This document shows positions 7,143-16,320 of a DNA stretch of 33,135 nucleotides, one piece after another. A model generated the notes under the pieces. It saw nothing but the letters and a program-made list of their open reading frames with translations, made no database searches and was not told where the DNA came from. The first letter of the stretch is position 1. Each line of letters begins with the position of its first letter. This DNA is from JBOHNS01 sp050730835. GTDB lineage: Bacteria; Patescibacteriota; Saccharimonadia; Saccharimonadales; UBA4665. The position numbers were made by a program, and so were the translations under genes. The stretch is from positions 1 to 33,135 of the forward strand of contig JBOHNS010000041.1 in assembly GCA_050730835.1 (NCBI GenBank). The letters are read 5' to 3'.

Positions 7143-7182
7143 CAAAAACGGCGGCTAGGCCTAATAGCAGACGCCGTTTTTG
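7143..7182. terminator. Intrinsic terminator after the secreted-protein gene
   Basis: CAAAAACGGCG (7143-7153) and CGCCGTTTTTG (7172-7182) form a perfect 11-bp stem with a U run built into the right arm and an A run on the other strand. It separates the secreted substrate from the sortase. Confidence 0.85.
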
Positions 7183-7221
7183 TAGCTTTTTAAATTTCAA
7201 AGATTAAATCGATATGAAGAT

Positions 7222-8058
7222 ATGAAATGGCGCGCTAAACATTACCGTCTAAAACTTAGCCGCACCAGACAGCTGGTGATTAGTGTTCGCCGTTTCAAAA
7301 CCGCTAAAGCTAACCGCGCAAAATCGTTCCGGCAGCTGGTATTACCAATTTCTAGCGCTAGCGGATCAATTAAAGAAATCGCTCTACGGCTAGAAACTAC
7401 TAGCCGAAAAAAGGTTAAACTAGCTAACAATTGGCGCTTGGCGACGGCTGTGCCATTGGCGCTAATCATAGCCGGGTTGGCGGGAGTTGGTTTGTTCGGT
7501 AGTCAAATCGTTTACGGCAAACAACTGGAGCCAACTAAAACTTTTTCCGCGGCCGCTAAGCCGGCTACTGTTGTCAAAAAAACAGAGTATTCCCTGCCGC
7601 GCTCGATTCCAACGCATATAGCCATTCCGGCGGTCAATATTAGCGCCAATATCATCAGCGTCGGCCGCGACAGTTCCGGCGCCATCCAAATGCCGCCAAT
7701 TCTGGCCACGCACACAACCGGCTGGTACCATTACAGCCCGACGCCCGGGCAAATCGGCCCGGCCGTGATTGTCGGACACGTCGATAATTACCAAACCGTT
7801 TCGGTTTTTTGGCGCCTGCGCTACCTTAAACCGGGCAACATTATCACCATTAATCGCGCCGATGGCTCAATTGTAAAATTCAAAGTAACCGCGCTCAAGC
7901 AGTTTGCCCAAGCCGATTTCCCAACCGAAAAAGTCTATGGCAACATCAACCATGCCGGCTTAAGATTAATCACCTGCGGCGGCAGCTTCAGCCACCAAAC
8001 CGGCAGCTACAATCAAAACACCGTGGTCTACGCGACCATCGTCAAGCCAACCACTTAA
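7222..8058 (+). CDS. Sortase, class F-like
   Basis: Membrane-anchored cysteine transpeptidase that joins surface proteins to the cell envelope. The 278-residue protein has a basic N-terminal cytoplasmic stretch of about 70 residues, one membrane segment (about 74-95) and an extracellular sortase domain (about 125-275). The catalytic His is in GHVD (H186) and the catalytic Cys in LITCGG (C252), the pattern of class F/E sortases of Actinobacteria. The usual Arg in the last strand is not obvious; the matching stretch reads SYNQNTVVYA, with N or Q where Arg is expected. The likely substrate is encoded just upstream. No strong ribosome site is seen, and an ATG 9 nt earlier is closed by an immediate stop. 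Confidence 0.9.
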   Translation: MKWRAKHYRLKLSRTRQLVISVRRFKTAKANRAKSFRQLVLPISSASGSIKEIALRLETTSRKKVKLANNWRLATAVPLALIIAGLAGVGLFGSQIVYGKQLEPTKTFSAAAKPATVVKKTEYSLPRSIPTHIAIPAVNISANIISVGRDSSGAIQMPPILATHTTGWYHYSPTPGQIGPAVIVGHVDNYQTVSVFWRLRYLKPGNIITINRADGSIVKFKVTALKQFAQADFPTEKVYGNINHAGLRLITCGGSFSHQTGSYNQNTVVYATIVKPTT

Positions 8059-8218
8059 AATTTTCAGCTGGCGCTTACTTTGATAAATAAAAACAAGTTG
8101 CCAGCATAAAATAAACTAGAAAATGTTTTTAATGTTCCTTCTATAAGGAACCGAATAGTATCTTTTTTGGAAGCAAAAAAGGTACCAAAAAACTTTAGGG
8201 CAGGACTACACATCTTGG

Positions 8219-8346
8219 TTAGTTGTTTGTAAAAGTCGACAACCGGCTCGACGACTCCTCATTACAGCATGCCACTGGCATTATTCCATTCCTCAAACAA
8301 GTCGAGCCGCCCATCCCAAGAAGTTGTCGCTTGTTACAACAACTAA
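8219..8346. ncRNA. Candidate structured RNA: four nested stems
   Basis: Four stems nest in register. P1 pairs TTAGTTGTTTGTAA (8219-8232) with TTACAACAACTAA (8334-8346), with one bulged base. P2 pairs CGACAAC (8237-8243) with GTTGTCG (8323-8329). P3 pairs GGCTCGAC (8245-8252) with GTCGAGCC (8301-8308). P4 pairs ATGCC (8269-8273) with GGCAT (8277-8281). A rod of this kind resembles a small RNA or the inverted ends of an element. Short open frames here on both strands look like a by-product. Strand and function are unknown. Confidence 0.5.
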
Positions 8347-8594
8347 GCCAGGACGCTACGTATACCCTATTTATTAAGTCAAAATTACAAATTGTAATTT
8401 TGGCCTTGTTTAGTCGGGCTGCCAAGTTGCGACCAAGACTCCCAAGTTAGTAATTTGACGAGTCAAGCCAAAACTCAGTCTGATTTCTTCCGCTAGAAAC
8501 AATAAAAAATCAGGCCGACCAGCGGAAGTCGTTTTGGCGCGGCAAATTGCTGACTTAAAGCCCTGGCTGGCGGCTTATCAGCCCGTGGTTTTTG

Positions 8595-8622
8595 AATTAC
8601 TTTTTGCCAGCAAAAAGTAATT
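8595..8622. terminator. Bidirectional terminator-like hairpin
   Basis: AATTACTTTTTG, a 4-nt loop CCAG, and CAAAAAGTAATT make a perfect 12-bp stem 64 nt downstream of the minus-strand gene ending at 8686. The U-rich arm is inside the stem, so it is an imperfect terminator. Confidence 0.5.
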
Positions 8623-8685
8623 GGCCGGTTCCTGGCAGCAGGAATATTAAAAAAACTTGCCAAAATTATTAATCAATAAACATCT

Positions 8686-9747
8686 TCAAAAATTGGCCAG
8701 GCAAATGTAGGTTAGCGTGGTGGCGTAAACGCCGAGCGGATTGTGGTGGCTGATATTGGCCAGGTAGCTAATCGTGAAGACTTTATTGTCGCTGACGCCG
8801 CTAGACGAAACTAATACTTGGCCACTTTTGTAACTAAAAAAGTTAGGCTGGTTATAGTTGCTAGCAACCTGGCCGCTGCCGCCGGAGCTGGGATTGGCAC
8901 CAACGGCCGGAAAACTATTGGCGCGCAGATTGATGCCAAACTGGCTATTGCCGGAGGCGGACGGCGTGGGGTTTTTTAGAGCCGGAATAATGTTGTTGCC
9001 AGAAGTTAGCGTCGGCCCGGAAACGGTAATATTATAACCATTACCAGCATTCGTGGCCACCACGAACTGTGAGCTAGCGGCGCTGGCGTGCGACGGGCTG
9101 AAATTGCCAAAATTTATTAAATGGTTGCTGGCTGTTGCACAATCATAATTTTTGATAGTTACGCCAGCGCAAAATTTCAAATAGGGCGGCACCACGGCAC
9201 TGACGCTCAAGCCGCCGGTAGCGGCCAGCGCCAGGCCGCCAACTTCTGTCGGCGCGCCGCTAGCGTCAATTGTCGGATAAATATAAATTCGAACATAATA
9301 GCTGCCGGCCTGCGCCGGATTGACAACATTATTAAGTTGATAAGTGTTCGGCGCGCCGTGGGGGTGCGGATTGGCCGGAATATGGCTCAAAATAACCTCG
9401 TTGGCCGTGCTTTGCGGCGAAATTATGAAGCCGGTATTGCCGGTCTGATTTTTGAGCACGGCCTGACTGGCATCCAGACCATTTGGGCTGGTGCAAGACG
9501 TCGATGGCAGCGGATTATTCGAGCAAAATTGCAATTCGATAGAACCAAGCGGCGCGCTAGTTTCATTAATTGTAAAACCAATCAAATTGGTAGCCGTAGC
9601 ACCAGCCGCCGAATTGCTCAATTGGTCAAACCGATTGCCAACCTCGGGCGTGATGCCATGAGCCAGCTGACTAATAAGCCCAACAGCGACAAAAGCCAAA
9701 ACGGCCGCCATAATTAGCGCCGTTTTGTAATTATGCCGCCGAAACAT
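8686..9747 (-). CDS. Secreted surface protein, QFG family, member 1
   Basis: A 353-residue exported protein with a signal peptide or membrane anchor at 11-31. It belongs with the next three genes. They share a Ser/Thr/Asn-rich beta-type composition, a central SQFG motif (here GNSQFGINLRANS) and a C-terminal strand ending in an aromatic residue (here GVYATTLTYICLANF). Paired cysteine patterns (ELQFCSNNP...SCTSPNGLD) match members 2 and 3. It starts 16 nt after the stop of member 2, with AGGAG overlapping that stop codon, so the two are probably one transcript. The fold may be an immunoglobulin-like sandwich, as in many fimbrial or surface-layer proteins. Function is unknown. Confidence 0.82.
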   Translation of the reverse strand: MFRRHNYKTALIMAAVLAFVAVGLISQLAHGITPEVGNRFDQLSNSAAGATATNLIGFTINETSAPLGSIELQFCSNNPLPSTSCTSPNGLDASQAVLKNQTGNTGFIISPQSTANEVILSHIPANPHPHGAPNTYQLNNVVNPAQAGSYYVRIYIYPTIDASGAPTEVGGLALAATGGLSVSAVVPPYLKFCAGVTIKNYDCATASNHLINFGNFSPSHASAASSQFVVATNAGNGYNITVSGPTLTSGNNIIPALKNPTPSASGNSQFGINLRANSFPAVGANPSSGGSGQVASNYNQPNFFSYKSGQVLVSSSGVSDNKVFTISYLANISHHNPLGVYATTLTYICLANF

Positions 9748-9763
9748 GAGGCGAACTAAGCTC

Positions 9764-10948
9764 CTAGTAAGTGCCGGTTGCGATGAAATTCAGAGCAGTT
9801 TGGTAGATGCCGGAAACCTGGGTGTTCGAGGTGTTGCCGAGAAAAGCCAGCGTGCCGACGGCGTATTTACCGGCCGATTCGGTGGCGATTTGATCGCCGT
9901 AGGTTGAGGTGGTGTTGGCGCTGTTGAAGGCGAAGCCAGCGCCATGATCGCCACCAGTCGCGCCAGTGCCAGCGGTGTTAGTCGTAGCAGCACAATTGCC
10001 AGTGCCGTCATTATAATTCGATGAAACAGCTAGATTAGCAGTGGTGCCGCTAGAGGCGAAGGTGCACATGCCGAACTGCGAACGGCCCGGGTTGCTGGTC
10101 GTTAGCGTGGCCAAAGCCGGAATGGTGTTGGCGCCCGAGCTTAATGTCGGGCCGATCATGCGGATGGCGGCTTTGCCGCCAGCGTTGGTCTGAACGTAAT
10201 ATTGGGCCTTATTATTGACAAATGCTCCGCTGGTGCTCAAAACGCCGTGAGTATCGCCCAAGGTGACAGCGTTGTTGGAACCGCTGCAATCGGTTATCGG
10301 CGTGGCGCTGACATCCAGGCAAAAGGTTATTTCTTCTTGGACTTTGGCGGTAATGTTTAGCTCTTGCGTGGTGCTGAGCGCTATGCCGCCGTAATCGACG
10401 TACGTGCCGGGAATGCCAGAGGCCCAACTGCCGGCGCCAGCTGCGCTAGCGTAGGTCAAAATGCGCGCATAAAAAGTATCGGTGGTGGTTCCGGCGCTAG
10501 GATTAGTCACGCCGCTAATGGTAAAGCTAACCGCTGTACCGCTAGTATTGGTTCCGGTACCGCTTAATTTAAGCACGTTAGCCGTACTATTCGTGGTTGT
10601 TGTCAAGCCAGCTGTACCGCCCGATTGACCGCTAACGGTTGGCGACGAACCTAAATCCATGCCGCTCGGCGCCGTGCAACTGTCGCCAGGAATTGGATCG
10701 TTGCTACAAAAAGCCACGACCAAGCTATTAACTGTGCCGGTCGTAACCGGCGTAAAACTGACTTTATAAGACACGCCGGTGGCGGCATTAGCCGAATTAC
10801 TCAGTTCAATGCTGCGGCTCTGCACCTGCCCGCCAGTCGCGGCAGCATTAGCTCCGGCGACAAAAAACAGCGGCAACAAACCAGCTCCAGCTAATATTAC
10901 CGATAATGATAGATTAAGCGGCCGCTGCAACCATTTAATAATTTTCAT
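9764..10948 (-). CDS. Secreted surface protein, QFG family, member 2
   Basis: A 394-residue exported protein with a clear signal peptide (1-35, ending AGANA). Mature region: an opening QSRSIELSNSANAATGVSY, cysteine pairs near FCSNDPIPGDSC, a middle EITFCLDV, then a TLGDTHGVLSTSGAFV stretch, GRSQFGMC, and the end GIYQTALNFIATGTY. It aligns along its length with member 3 (RSITLSDSSPDASNVAY, LTFCAFT, LGDNHGVLSSAGPFV, GTSQFGVC, GIYQTNLNLIATGSY). Ribosome site AAAGGAAAG lies just before the ATG, and TATAAT-like boxes lie in the AT-rich gap upstream. Probably part of a surface layer, pilus or adhesin; not identified further. Confidence 0.85.
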   Translation of the reverse strand: MKIIKWLQRPLNLSLSVILAGAGLLPLFFVAGANAAATGGQVQSRSIELSNSANAATGVSYKVSFTPVTTGTVNSLVVAFCSNDPIPGDSCTAPSGMDLGSSPTVSGQSGGTAGLTTTTNSTANVLKLSGTGTNTSGTAVSFTISGVTNPSAGTTTDTFYARILTYASAAGAGSWASGIPGTYVDYGGIALSTTQELNITAKVQEEITFCLDVSATPITDCSGSNNAVTLGDTHGVLSTSGAFVNNKAQYYVQTNAGGKAAIRMIGPTLSSGANTIPALATLTTSNPGRSQFGMCTFASSGTTANLAVSSNYNDGTGNCAATTNTAGTGATGGDHGAGFAFNSANTTSTYGDQIATESAGKYAVGTLAFLGNTSNTQVSGIYQTALNFIATGTY

Positions 10949-11041
10949 AGCTTTCCTTTTTTTGTTTTTAGATTTTATTTTTTCAAGTTCTATTTAAAAA
11001 TATCATAATTATAATTGCCATGCAAGCCACTTTTCCACAGG

Positions 11042-12259
11042 CTAGTAACTACCGGTGGCGATTAGGTTGAGGTTGGTTTGATAAATGCCGGCGGTTTGGC
11101 TGGCCGAAGTGTTGGCCATTAGGGCTAGCGTGGCTTTGTTGTTAGTGTCGGGGCCTGGTAAGTAGGCAATCTCGTCGCCGTAGCCGGAGTTTGTCTTGGC
11201 GGTATTTAAATACCAGTTGACGTTGCCGGCGCCGCCAGGACTGCCTGTGCCGGCGGTTTGCGAAATGGTCGCATCCGAACAATTGGTCGTGCCGCCATTG
11301 CCCTTGCCGCTATAATTTAGCACCGGCACTAGCGTCGTGCCGCTAGTCGTGTAAGTGCACACTCCGAACTGCGAAGTGCCTTTGGCGCTAGCCGCCGGCG
11401 GATTGACTGGACTTAGGCTGGCGCCATTATATTTTAGACTATTGCCGGCCAAATAAATTCCGGCTCCGGCCACAGCATTGGTAGCCACGATATAGTTAAT
11501 CGATTTATCGACGAACGGCCCAGCGCTCGATAGCACGCCGTGATTATCGCCCAAATCAACGCTATTGCCGCTGGCCGCCGAGCAACTGTTGGCATTACTC
11601 GTAAAGGCGCAAAAGGTTAGCGATTCTTGGACTTCGAAACCGATATTGACATTGCTGGCGGTCGAGATGGCGACCGCGCCTTTATCGACGAACGCGCCGG
11701 GCGTCTGGCCGCTGGCATCATTGGTATAATTATTGGCCGTGGCGCTCGAAGCATAAGTAAAAATCCGCGCGTAAAAGGTGGCCTCAAGCGACGGATTGTT
11801 GACGTTATTTAAGCTAAATTTTAGCGGCGTTTGATTGGACGTGGCGAGCGGAGAATTATTATTTAAGATTAATGTTCGCTGTCCCGTGCCGCTATTATTG
11901 GCCGACGCCGCGCTCCAACCAGCGCCCATGCTAGCCGAATAATTATTGACATCCGGCGCACTGCCAACGCTAAAATTGGTCGGCGGGTTGCAAGCTTGAG
12001 ACGTATCCGGCGAATTGGAGCAAAAATCAACCACAATGCCGCCGATGGCCGTAGCGCCGCTCGGCGTAAATTGCACCGTGTAGGCAACATTGCTAGCATC
12101 CGGGCTAGAATCGCTCAAAGTGATGCTGCGCTGGCTGGTCAGTCCGTAGGCGTGCGCCGCTGGCGGCCGCCAAACGCTCGCCAAACCGGCCAGCGCCAAA
12201 ACGGCGGCCGAGGCGGCGAAAATTATTGGTTTAAAATTCTGCTGAAATCCGGTGCGCAT
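11042..12259 (-). CDS. Secreted surface protein, QFG family, member 3
   Basis: A 405-residue exported protein and the closest paralog of member 2. It has a signal peptide (about 1-38, ending AHAYG) and the same order of motifs: RSITLSDSSPD, VDFCSNSPDTSQAC, FYARIFTYASSA, ESLTFCAF, LGDNHGVLSSAGPFV, GTSQFGVC and C-terminal GIYQTNLNLIATGSY. No strong ribosome site is visible; TAGAAT some 20 nt upstream may be the -10. It stands alone between members 2 and 4 with gaps of about 95 nt. The two similar genes look like a local duplication that has diverged. Role unknown, surface location likely. Confidence 0.85.
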   Translation of the reverse strand: MRTGFQQNFKPIIFAASAAVLALAGLASVWRPPAAHAYGLTSQRSITLSDSSPDASNVAYTVQFTPSGATAIGGIVVDFCSNSPDTSQACNPPTNFSVGSAPDVNNYSASMGAGWSAASANNSGTGQRTLILNNNSPLATSNQTPLKFSLNNVNNPSLEATFYARIFTYASSATANNYTNDASGQTPGAFVDKGAVAISTASNVNIGFEVQESLTFCAFTSNANSCSAASGNSVDLGDNHGVLSSAGPFVDKSINYIVATNAVAGAGIYLAGNSLKYNGASLSPVNPPAASAKGTSQFGVCTYTTSGTTLVPVLNYSGKGNGGTTNCSDATISQTAGTGSPGGAGNVNWYLNTAKTNSGYGDEIAYLPGPDTNNKATLALMANTSASQTAGIYQTNLNLIATGSY

Positions 12260-12303
12260 AAAATTTAGGTTGATTAACTAATTCTACTTTAGCATAGCGA
12301 ATA

Positions 12304-12360
12304 TTAGAAGGTAGAAGTTGGAAGTTGGAAGTTGGAAGCTTCCTTTTTCCTTGCTACTTG
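12304..12360. repeat. Heptamer array A
   Basis: Three exact copies of GAAGTTG (12314-12334) follow a degenerate copy, then a short GGAAGCTTCC dyad and two CTTGCTA units. It lies between QFG members 3 and 4, touching the stop codon of member 4. Confidence 0.8.
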
Positions 12361-12363
12361 CTA

Positions 12364-13113
12364 CTAATAAGTTGAAGTGGCGACCAAGACGTCGTTGAAT
12401 TGGTAGCGGCCGGCCGGAGTTTTTTGGCTGATGTTGACAATGATCGAGGCGGTATAATCGGTTTCGCCGGAGCTGCGATTAGAACCGGCAATAATGTCGT
12501 TTTGGTGATACTGAAATTGGCAGGCCGTAGCGTAGCCGGCGCCGGCCTGGCCGAAGCTGAAGGAATTATCCGGCACTTGGTTGGGATTGGCACCGAAGCC
12601 GGTCGGCGGCAAGCCGCCGCCACAATTATTATTAGCCACCAGGTTCAGGCCGAATTGCTCTTGGCCGGTTTGCGAGCCAGTCGGGGTCGTCAAAGTGTTA
12701 ATGGTGTAGCCGCTATAACTTGGCGGCGCGGCGGTGGTTTGCACGACGTAGCCGCTAGCGAGATAGGTCCGGACCGAAAATTGCTCGGTCGCCACGGCCG
12801 TCGAACTGGCCGACAAAACGCCCAAATCTTGGTTACCATTAAACACTTCAAAGGCCAGAAACGGTTTGGCCGTGGTATTAAATCCAGCCTGAATTTTGTA
12901 ATTAGCGCTAGAGCTTGCGCCGACGCCCAGCGCGCCAACTGCCGATTTGGCTTGATAATTATTGGATTTGCTATTGCTACCGCCGGAGCCGAAAAAAACT
13001 TGGTTGGTCTGATAATGCGGCGAACTGTATTGGGCCTTAGCCACTGGCGCGGCCAAAGCTAAAACGGCAACAGCCGCTATAATCGACGTAGTAATTCGAT
13101 TAGCCAGTTTCAT
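12364..13113 (-). CDS. Secreted surface protein, QFG family, shorter member 4
   Basis: A 249-residue exported protein with a signal peptide (1-27, ending AKAQY). It carries the family core GQEQFGLNLVAN and the C-terminal strand GRYQFNDVLVATSTY but lacks the RSIxLS N-terminal domain of members 2 and 3. The N-terminal part (NYQAKSAVGALGVGASSSANYKIQAGF) resembles secreted proteins common in CPR genomes. Two cysteines (CGGG and ACQFQ) remain. The ATG at 13113 is 8 nt after CACAAT, which suggests a leaderless transcript. Its start is divergent from the beta-repeat protein at 13313. Confidence 0.82.
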   Translation of the reverse strand: MKLANRITTSIIAAVAVLALAAPVAKAQYSSPHYQTNQVFFGSGGSNSKSNNYQAKSAVGALGVGASSSANYKIQAGFNTTAKPFLAFEVFNGNQDLGVLSASSTAVATEQFSVRTYLASGYVVQTTAAPPSYSGYTINTLTTPTGSQTGQEQFGLNLVANNNCGGGLPPTGFGANPNQVPDNSFSFGQAGAGYATACQFQYHQNDIIAGSNRSSGETDYTASIIVNISQKTPAGRYQFNDVLVATSTY

Positions 13114-13154
13114 GTAAACTTATTGTGCTTTAAACAGGCGCAAAAGACAACCGA

Positions 13155-13239
13155 GTTGGAATATGAAGTTAGAAGGTAGAAGGTAGCAAGTTGCAGCCCG
13201 CCATATTCCACCTTCCATATTCCAACTTCCAACTTCCAT
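13155..13239. repeat. Heptamer array B (facing inverted arms)
   Basis: GTTGGAATATGAAGTTAGAA units (from 13155) face CATATTCCAACTTCCAACTTCC (to 13239, read in 7-nt steps), so the region folds back on itself. It fills most of the divergent gap between member 4 and the beta-repeat protein. The central GCAGCCCG recurs inverted as CGGGCTGC in array D. Confidence 0.75.
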
Positions 13240-13312
13240 TTAAGCCGTTTACGCTTAGCCTAGTTTCATAGTATGATTAAAAAGTTAAGCTTAAAAAAAT
13301 TACCAAGAATTC

Positions 13313-14281
13313 ATGGACGAAAACAACCAGCCCAATCAGGGCGAAGACGATAACCACGGAACCAGCCTGGAAGCTTCTGGCAGCGGCCAGAGTCTGGAAC
13401 AAAATTCTGCCGCCGGCGCACCGCCGCCAAAACCGCCAAAACGCGGCCTGCGCGGCCGGCTAGCCGGACTTAATATTTATTTGCTATTATTTATATTTTT
13501 GCTGATTATCGCCGCGGCGGCAGTAATTATCATAACTACCAAGGGCAGCTCGCCCAAAAAACCGGCCACCATTAATGGCAAAAATTTGAGCCAGACCGAG
13601 CTGAAACATCTGGCCCAAAATAGCGTGGCCGTCGGCAATCCCGATCAAGTGCTCAAAATCAGCTCTAATGCTATCTTCGGACAACAAGTTCTCATCCAAA
13701 AAGATTTGGATGTCGCCGGCAGCTTGAAAGTCGGCGGCAGTTTAAAATTAAACAACGTTTCGGTCAGCGGCGCCGGCTCGTTCGGCAGCCTAACGACCGG
13801 CGGTCTTTCCGATTCCGGTAGCGCTAATGTCAGGGGCAGCTTAACGCTCGGCGGCTCGCTGAACGTGGCCGGCGCCACCAAACTGGGCGGCAGCGTGGCC
13901 ATCAACCAGTTATCCGTCGGCAATCTAACCCTAAATAACGATTTACAATTGACCCACCACATTCAAGCCGGCGGCAGCACGCCTGGCCATAGCCTAGGCA
14001 ATGCGCTTGGCGCTGGCGGCACAGCCAGTTTGAGCGGCTCCGACACAGCCGGAGCTATTAACATTAATACCGGCGGCGCCCCGCACGCCGGCTGCTTCAT
14101 CAATGTCCGGTTTGCTAGCTCGTTCCACGGCGCACCATATTTGGTTGTGACACCTGTCGGTAGCGCCGCCGGCGGTCTGCAATTCTATGTCAATCGCAGC
14201 ACCAGGGGCTTCAGCGTCTGCAGCGCTAATGCCGCGCCAGCCGGCCGCTCGTTCGGCTTCGATTACATTGCTTTGGATTAG
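13313..14281 (+). CDS. Membrane-anchored surface protein with bactofilin-like beta repeats
   Basis: A 322-residue type II membrane protein. It has an acidic, Gln/Ser/Pro-rich cytoplasmic head (1-43), a basic stop GLRGRL, one membrane segment (about 54-75), and an extracellular part. Residues 128-235 repeat short units such as LKVGGSLKLNNVSVSGAG and LTLGGSLNVAGATKLGG, which read as stacked strands of a beta-solenoid. The last 70 residues (from about 252) form a separate compact domain with YLVVTPVGSAAGG and GFDYIALD, resembling C-terminal domains of CPR fibre-like proteins. Oriented away from the QFG cluster. A surface fibre or attachment spike is a fair inference. The ATG has only a weak upstream ribosome site. 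Confidence 0.8.
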   Translation: MDENNQPNQGEDDNHGTSLEASGSGQSLEQNSAAGAPPPKPPKRGLRGRLAGLNIYLLLFIFLLIIAAAAVIIITTKGSSPKKPATINGKNLSQTELKHLAQNSVAVGNPDQVLKISSNAIFGQQVLIQKDLDVAGSLKVGGSLKLNNVSVSGAGSFGSLTTGGLSDSGSANVRGSLTLGGSLNVAGATKLGGSVAINQLSVGNLTLNNDLQLTHHIQAGGSTPGHSLGNALGAGGTASLSGSDTAGAININTGGAPHAGCFINVRFASSFHGAPYLVVTPVGSAAGGLQFYVNRSTRGFSVCSANAAPAGRSFGFDYIALD

Positions 14282-14293
14282 AGACAGCACTAG

Positions 14294-14437
14294 CATTGAC
14301 CGTTGAACTTTGAACATTGAACTTTACTTTATTTTTGATCATAGACCTTTGGAAAAATGGTCAACGGTCAATGTTCTAGCAACGATCAAGCATCAATGGT
14401 CAATGATTAATGATTAATGATTAATATTCCCGCCAAC
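14294..14437. repeat. Heptamer array C with perfect 13-bp stem
   Basis: CATTGACCGTTGA (14294-14306) is matched by TCAACGGTCAATG (14361-14373). Inside and after the stem are heptamers (GAACTTT-type units; then AATGATT three times at 14402-14422). It separates the convergent ends of the beta-repeat gene and the ATPase epsilon gene. Confidence 0.85.
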
Positions 14438-14445
14438 TTCCAAAT

Positions 14446-14766
14446 CTAGACATCCAGAAAAACTATGGCTTGATTGGCTTTGACGTGCATCACGCCGCGG
14501 GCGATTTTTAATTTTAGATCCGTATCGTTGGGGCGACGAATGACGACTTCGCCGGCCGATAATAGCGACATAAAATTGTGGTGGCCGGCCAAAATGTCGA
14601 ACGGGCCGGTGGCGTTTGTGGCCGAAAGGCTGCTGCTAATATCGTCAAAATAGGTTTGATAGGGCGAGTAGACTTTAAGGTGCATCGTGCCGGGCGCTAG
14701 TTCGTCCGACGGATGGCCGGCAGTTTGGTTGTCGATTATTTTGCCGGTGCTGGCATCCTGCCTCAT
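14446..14766 (-). CDS. atpC: F1-like ATPase epsilon subunit, short form
   Basis: A 106-residue protein matching the N-terminal beta-sandwich of F1 epsilon: MHLKVYSPYQTYFDD, GPFDILAGHHNFMSLL (family FGILPGHAP-like turn) and a GVMHVKANQAIVFLD end. The C-terminal two-helix inhibitory arm is absent, as in some short epsilons. Ribosome site GGAG lies just before the ATG at 14766. The first 28 residues are an extra hydrophilic extension before the domain. It is last in the F1-like operon, 97 nt after beta, with a heptamer array in the gap. In F1 motors epsilon binds gamma in the central stalk. Confidence 0.82.
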   Translation of the reverse strand: MRQDASTGKIIDNQTAGHPSDELAPGTMHLKVYSPYQTYFDDISSSLSATNATGPFDILAGHHNFMSLLSAGEVVIRRPNDTDLKLKIARGVMHVKANQAIVFLDV

Positions 14767-14783
14767 GCACCGCTCCGCGACGA

Positions 14784-16319
<1,536 letters not shown>

Positions 16320-16320
<1 letters not shown>

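Larger units (their letters stand above)
8059..8685. other. Gene-free, hairpin-rich region
   Basis: About 630 nt with no credible protein gene. It holds at least six inverted repeats in a row: GTTCCTT/AAGGAAC near 8133-8151, a CTTTTTT/AAAAAG dyad near 8162-8180, the nested structure listed separately (8219-8346), CAAAATTACA/TGTAATTTTG (8380-8402), CTTCCGCT/AGCGGAAG (8487-8528) and AATTACTTTTTG/CAAAAAGTAATT (8595-8622). Some are probably terminators for the convergent sortase and secreted-protein genes, but that many exceeds what termination needs. Confidence 0.7.

Noticed and set aside
8219..8450. Small protein genes on both strands in the sortase downstream region
   Set aside because: They coincide with a nested inverted-repeat structure, have no ribosome site, and their translations show no domain or composition bias typical of a protein.
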